Assembly: GCA_015655365.1 (NCBI GenBank)
Contig: JAATFE010000104.1
Coordinates: 1 to 8,556 of the forward strand
DNA from: Terriglobales bacterium
GTDB taxonomy: Bacteria > Acidobacteriota > Terriglobia > Terriglobales > Acidobacteriaceae
Reading direction: 5' to 3'
DNA length: 8,556 nt
In this document: positions 5,561 to 8,556 of the stretch, in pieces
Layout of the letters: every line of letters starts with the position of its first letter
Numbering within the stretch: position 1 is the first letter of the stretch
The notes under the pieces: generated by a model
Database searches by the model: none
The model's input: the letters and a program-made list of their open reading frames with translations, nothing else
What the model was told of the DNA's origin: nothing
Made by a program: the position numbers and the translations under genes

Positions 5561-6489
5561 CTCTCTTGCTAAAACCGCCGGCCATTGCGCCCGGCGCGGG
5601 TATCAGCGCCATTGCGCCCGCTTCCTATGCCCAACCCGAGAGGGTGGAGCGAGGCATGGAGAAACTGCGGACGCTCGGCTTTGCGCCGCGGCTCGGGCGG
5701 CACACGCAGGAACGCGGCCCGCTGTTTTTCGCCGGATCTGCGGAGCAACGGCTGGCGGATCTGCACGAGGGCTTCGCCGATCCGAACACCAGCGTGGTGG
5801 CATGCCTCAGGGGCGGCTACGGTTCCAATTATTTGCTCGAAGGACTGGACCTGGAGCTGGTCCGGAAGCATCCCAAGCCCTTGTTTGCCTACAGCGACCT
5901 GACCGGGCTGCAACTGCGGCTGTTGGACCAGATTGGGCTACCGGCGTTTCATGGACCGATGGTGGCGGCGGATTTCTCCGTGGGGCTTGGCGTGCACATG
6001 GCGAGCTTTCAGGCAGCGCTGGCGGGCGAACCCTACAGTGTGGGTGCGGCCGAGGGAATGCGCGTTCTGAAACCGGGCACGGCAAGCGGAATTCTGTATG
6101 GCGGCTGCCTGAGCATCCTGGTCTCTTTGCTGGGCACGCCCTGGGAGCCGCAGACCGAGGGCAAGCTGCTGTTTTTGGAAGACACGGGAGCCAAGCCCTA
6201 CCAGGTGGACCGGATGCTGTGGCAACTGAGGCAGGCGGGCAAACTGAAGGGCGTGCGCGGCATCGTGTTTGGAGAAATGCTGGAGTGCGTCTCGCCGGGC
6301 GCCGATCCGAAACTTTTGGAAGAGGTAATTTTGCACGCATTTGAAGGCTTCGACGGGCCTATCGTCCTTGGCCTGCGCAGCGGGCATGTGTCGCGCCAGA
6401 ATGTGACGCTGACCTTTGGCGTGGAAGCGGAGCTGTACGCCGCGGAAAAAGCGCAGTTGAATCTGCTGGAAGCGGCGGTGGCGAAGTGA
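5557..6489 (+). CDS. ldcA: Muramoyltetrapeptide (LD-) carboxypeptidase, peptidase family S66
   Basis: Cytoplasmic serine peptidase of murein recycling. It removes the terminal D-Ala from tetrapeptide (L-Ala-D-Glu-meso-DAP-D-Ala), cutting the L,D bond to leave tripeptide. The 310-aa length is normal. The S66 catalytic triad is visible: Ser113 in FAYSDLTGLQL, Glu208 in LLFLEDTGAKPYQVDRML, and His277 in SGHVSRQNVTLTFG. The preceding CLRGGYGSNYLLEGLD (83-98) is the typical RGGYG loop, and GGCLSILVSLLGTPWEP (182-198) is another family block. ATG 5557 overlaps the dapF stop as ATGA and is preferred. A TTG at 5548 in frame would add only three residues. No strong ribosome-binding site is visible, so translational coupling to dapF is likely. 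Its product is the substrate of Mpl, encoded next, which strongly supports the function. Confidence 0.95.
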   Translation: MTLLLKPPAIAPGAGISAIAPASYAQPERVERGMEKLRTLGFAPRLGRHTQERGPLFFAGSAEQRLADLHEGFADPNTSVVACLRGGYGSNYLLEGLDLELVRKHPKPLFAYSDLTGLQLRLLDQIGLPAFHGPMVAADFSVGLGVHMASFQAALAGEPYSVGAAEGMRVLKPGTASGILYGGCLSILVSLLGTPWEPQTEGKLLFLEDTGAKPYQVDRMLWQLRQAGKLKGVRGIVFGEMLECVSPGADPKLLEEVILHAFEGFDGPIVLGLRSGHVSRQNVTLTFGVEAELYAAEKAQLNLLEAAVAK

Positions 6490-7973
6490 AAGATCAGAGA
6501 GCAGAGATCAGGGGTCAGGGGTCGGAAAAAACCTTGGCGCGGCACATTCACTTGAGCGGGATTTGCGGAACGGCGATGGCTTCGCTGGCGGGGCTTTTGC
6601 AGTTGCAGGGGCACCGCATCACGGGGTCGGACAAAGAGGCTTATCCGCCCATGAGCGATTTGCTTAGCGGACTGGGGATTCCGATTCTGGAGCCCTTTGC
6701 CGAGGAGAATCTCGACCCCAGGCCGGACATGGTCGTGATCGGCAATGCACTGTCGCGCGGCAACCCGGAAGTGGAGCGAGTGCTGGACGAGCGGATTCCA
6801 TTTACCTCGATGGCGGCGCTGCTGAAAGAAGAGTTCCTGACGGGGCGCGAGTCTCTGGTGGTGGCCGGGACCCACGGCAAGACCACAACGACCAGCATGT
6901 TGGCGTGGATTTACCAGTTCGCATCGGCTGAAAAGCCGGAGTTGGAGCCGTCGTTTCTGATTGGCGGGGTAGCGGAGAATTTTGGCACCAGCTTCCAGTT
7001 GCGGCCGACGCGCACCTTCATCGTGGAAGGCGACGAGTACGACACGGCCTTCTTCGACAAGGGACCGAAGTTTCTGCACTACTTTCCCGATGGGCTGATT
7101 TTGACCCACGTGGAGTTTGACCACGCGGACATTTACGCCGATCTGGCCGCAGTGAAGACGGCCTTCAAGCGGCTGGTAAACCTGGTTCCGCGCCGAGGGC
7201 TGATTGTGTCCTACGACGGCTGCGAAAACGTGACCGACTGCATTGCGAAGGCCTTTTGCCGTGTGCAGCGGTACGGCTTCAGCGACGGAGCGGACTGGCG
7301 CATCCAGAATCTGCACTACGAGAATGGGCTGATGCGCTGGGAAGTGTGGCACGAGGGCGCATTGTGGGCCGAGTTGGAGATGCGCATGGCCGGGGAGCAC
7401 AACGCGCTGAACGCCACGGCCGCAGCGGCGCTGGCCTTTGGACAGGGCGTCGGGAAAGAAGCGATTCAGAAGGCACTGGCCAGCTTCAAGAGCGTAAAGC
7501 GAAGGCTGGAGGTGCGCGCGGAAGTTGGCGGCATCACGGTGATCGAGGACTTCGCGCACCATCCGACGGCCATTCGCGAAACCCTGCGGGCGCTTCGTGC
7601 CGTGTATCCCCAGGCGCGTCTTTGGGCTGTCCTGGAGCCAAGATCGAACACCTTGCGCCGCAAGGTGCTGGAGCCGGAACTGGTGGCGAGCCTACGCCTG
7701 GCGGACCACGTGATTTTGGCCGGCGTCTATCAGCAGCAGCGCATTCCCGCAGAGGAACGGCTGCACCCGGAAGACGTGGTGCGAGCGCTGAATGCCGCAG
7801 GAACCGCAGCCGAGCTTTGTCCCGATGTGGAGACGATCGTGAACCGCATCGTGCCTCAACTTTTACCCGGCGACGTGGTCGCCCTACTTTCCAATGGTGG
7901 GTTTGACGGCATCTATGAGAAACTTCCTGCTTGCCTGAGAGAACGCTACCCAGATAGCGAAAAAAACGCATGA
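6486..7973 (+). CDS. mpl: UDP-N-acetylmuramate:L-alanyl-gamma-D-glutamyl-meso-diaminopimelate ligase (murein recycling)
   Basis: Mur-ligase family enzyme that uses ATP to join recovered murein tripeptide to UDP-MurNAc, bypassing MurC, MurD and MurE. It has 495 aa against about 457 in E. coli. Visible motifs are the N-terminal UDP-binding IHLSGICGTAMASLAG (21-36) and TGSD with YPPMS (46-57), and the ATP loop GTHGKTT (128-134). Then come FIVEGDEYDTAFFDK (178-192), EFDHADIY (210-217), GEHN (303-306), DFAHHPTA (355-362) and EPRSNT (384-389). The YPPMS, AFFDK and EFDHADI stretches closely match Mpl rather than MurC. GTG 6486 overlaps the ldcA stop as GTGA. The first 17 residues are coded by short DNA repeats and have no counterpart in E. 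coli Mpl, so an in-frame TTG at 6534 (before ARHIHLSG) is an alternative start. Gene order with ldcA fits the pathway. Confidence 0.96.
   Translation: MKDQRAEIRGQGSEKTLARHIHLSGICGTAMASLAGLLQLQGHRITGSDKEAYPPMSDLLSGLGIPILEPFAEENLDPRPDMVVIGNALSRGNPEVERVLDERIPFTSMAALLKEEFLTGRESLVVAGTHGKTTTTSMLAWIYQFASAEKPELEPSFLIGGVAENFGTSFQLRPTRTFIVEGDEYDTAFFDKGPKFLHYFPDGLILTHVEFDHADIYADLAAVKTAFKRLVNLVPRRGLIVSYDGCENVTDCIAKAFCRVQRYGFSDGADWRIQNLHYENGLMRWEVWHEGALWAELEMRMAGEHNALNATAAAALAFGQGVGKEAIQKALASFKSVKRRLEVRAEVGGITVIEDFAHHPTAIRETLRALRAVYPQARLWAVLEPRSNTLRRKVLEPELVASLRLADHVILAGVYQQQRIPAEERLHPEDVVRALNAAGTAAELCPDVETIVNRIVPQLLPGDVVALLSNGGFDGIYEKLPACLRERYPDSEKNA
6491..6524 (+). repeat. Short direct repeats (AGATCAG x2, GGGGTCA/G x2) at the ldcA-mpl junction
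   Basis: AGATCAG occurs at 6491-6497 and 6505-6511. GGGGTCA (6511-6517) is followed directly by GGGGTCG (6518-6524). The run begins right after the ldcA stop and encodes the hydrophilic N-terminus of Mpl. GATCAGGG-like strings recur between genes in some Acidobacteriota genomes as I remember them; that link is recollection, not a search result. Confidence 0.5.
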
Positions 7974-8556
7974 TTTCTGCTCTTTTACTGGCCGGCACCA
8001 TCATCGTCTTCGGCATACCGGCGGCGCTGATCTTCATTCCCTGGACGCTGATCACGGGCAACGTGATACCGCTCTACAAGTTCTCGAACTGGATTGCGCG
8101 CACCAGCCTGCGGCTGGGCGGGATTCGCGTAGAGACCGAGGGGCTGGAGAACGTGCCAGCGCACACGGCGTGCATTTTTCTGTCGAACCACGTCTCCAAC
8201 CTCGATCCTCCGGCGTTGATTCCGCGGGTGCCGGGGCGTACTGCGGCCTTCAGCAAGCGCTCGATCATGAAGATCCCCGGGCTGGGCTACGGCATGAAGC
8301 TGGGAGACTTTATCCCGGTGGACCGCGACGGCCGCGTGGAGAGCGCCAAAGAGAGCATTGCCGCCGCCAAGCGGGTACTGGAAAAGGGCGTCCACATCAC
8401 TACTTTTGTGGAAGGCACGCGCTCCAGAACCGGAAAGATGCTGCCGTTCAAAAAGGGGCCGTTCTACCTCGCAATGCAGACGGGCGCGCCGTGCATTCCG
8501 GTTTCGATCTGGGGCACGGAGACAATGATGGCCAAAGGCAGCATGCGCATCCGCCC
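7970..8556 (+). CDS. plsC: 1-acyl-sn-glycerol-3-phosphate acyltransferase (PlsC/LPLAT family), 3' end cut by window
   Basis: Inner-membrane enzyme that transfers an acyl chain to lysophosphatidic acid to make phosphatidic acid in phospholipid synthesis. 195 codons are present and the frame is still open at the window end; full-length relatives are about 220-260 aa. Residues about 3-30 are a hydrophobic N-terminal anchor. The four LPLAT motifs are in order: catalytic NHVSNLDP (73-80, the NHx4D motif), FIPVDRDG (114-121, glycerol-phosphate region), FVEGTRSRTGKMLPFKKG (146-163) and APCIPVSIWG near the end. Motif III has Val147 where most relatives have Pro (FPEGTRS). ATG 7970 overlaps the mpl stop as ATGA, and no clear ribosome-binding site is seen, so coupling is likely. 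Acyl specificity cannot be read from the sequence, and acylation of another lipid remains possible. Confidence 0.92.
   Translation, partial: MISALLLAGTIIVFGIPAALIFIPWTLITGNVIPLYKFSNWIARTSLRLGGIRVETEGLENVPAHTACIFLSNHVSNLDPPALIPRVPGRTAAFSKRSIMKIPGLGYGMKLGDFIPVDRDGRVESAKESIAAAKRVLEKGVHITTFVEGTRSRTGKMLPFKKGPFYLAMQTGAPCIPVSIWGTETMMAKGSMRIR

Noticed and set aside
6198..7562. 454-codon minus-strand open frame opposite ldcA and mpl
   Set aside because: It lies opposite motif-rich regions of ldcA and mpl and has no family signature or ribosome-binding site. It is an antisense shadow.
6486..7973. mpl as murC (UDP-MurNAc:L-alanine ligase)
   Set aside because: The YPPMS, AFFDK and EFDHADI segments and the position directly after ldcA match Mpl better than MurC.

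Overview
This is a GC-rich (roughly 60%), gene-dense bacterial chromosomal window with no rRNA, tRNA, CRISPR array, transposase or phage gene. The gene set suggests a Gram-negative soil-type bacterium with meso-DAP peptidoglycan. My best guess is Acidobacteriota, based on the ECF sigma factor followed by a HEAT-repeat anti-sigma factor, the codon style, and short GATCAG/GGGGTCA repeats at one gene junction. That assignment is inference from memory, not a search.

Layout. On the minus strand, 108-773 encodes a ribonuclease HI-family protein with a proline/alanine/serine repeat linker and a small extra C-terminal domain. Everything else is on the plus strand. Block 1 (890-3877) holds an ECF sigma factor, a membrane zinc-finger anti-sigma factor with an extracytoplasmic HEAT-like domain, and an exported protein with two PDZ domains and a C-terminal coiled coil. 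It ends at a clear Rho-independent terminator (3903-3937). The PDZ gene is preceded by a sequence resembling a sigma-E type promoter, so the three genes may form one envelope-stress circuit.

Block 2 (4020 to the window end) is a tight operon: mgtC-like membrane protein, dapF-like epimerase, LD-carboxypeptidase (ldcA), mpl, and a plsC-type acyltransferase cut by the window edge. All four junctions are 4-base overlaps (TTGA, ATGA, GTGA, ATGA). LdcA trims murein tetrapeptide to tripeptide and Mpl attaches the tripeptide to UDP-MurNAc, so the core is peptidoglycan recycling, with a DAP-related enzyme upstream and a phospholipid acyltransferase downstream.

The most notable observation is that the DapF-like protein keeps the family's substrate-binding residues but has serine in place of both catalytic cysteines (Ser72 and Ser216). 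It is either a divergent enzyme or not an epimerase. Other points of interest are the RNase H fusion, the HEAT-domain anti-sigma factor with a CxxxHxC cluster, and the repeat-derived N-terminus of Mpl.
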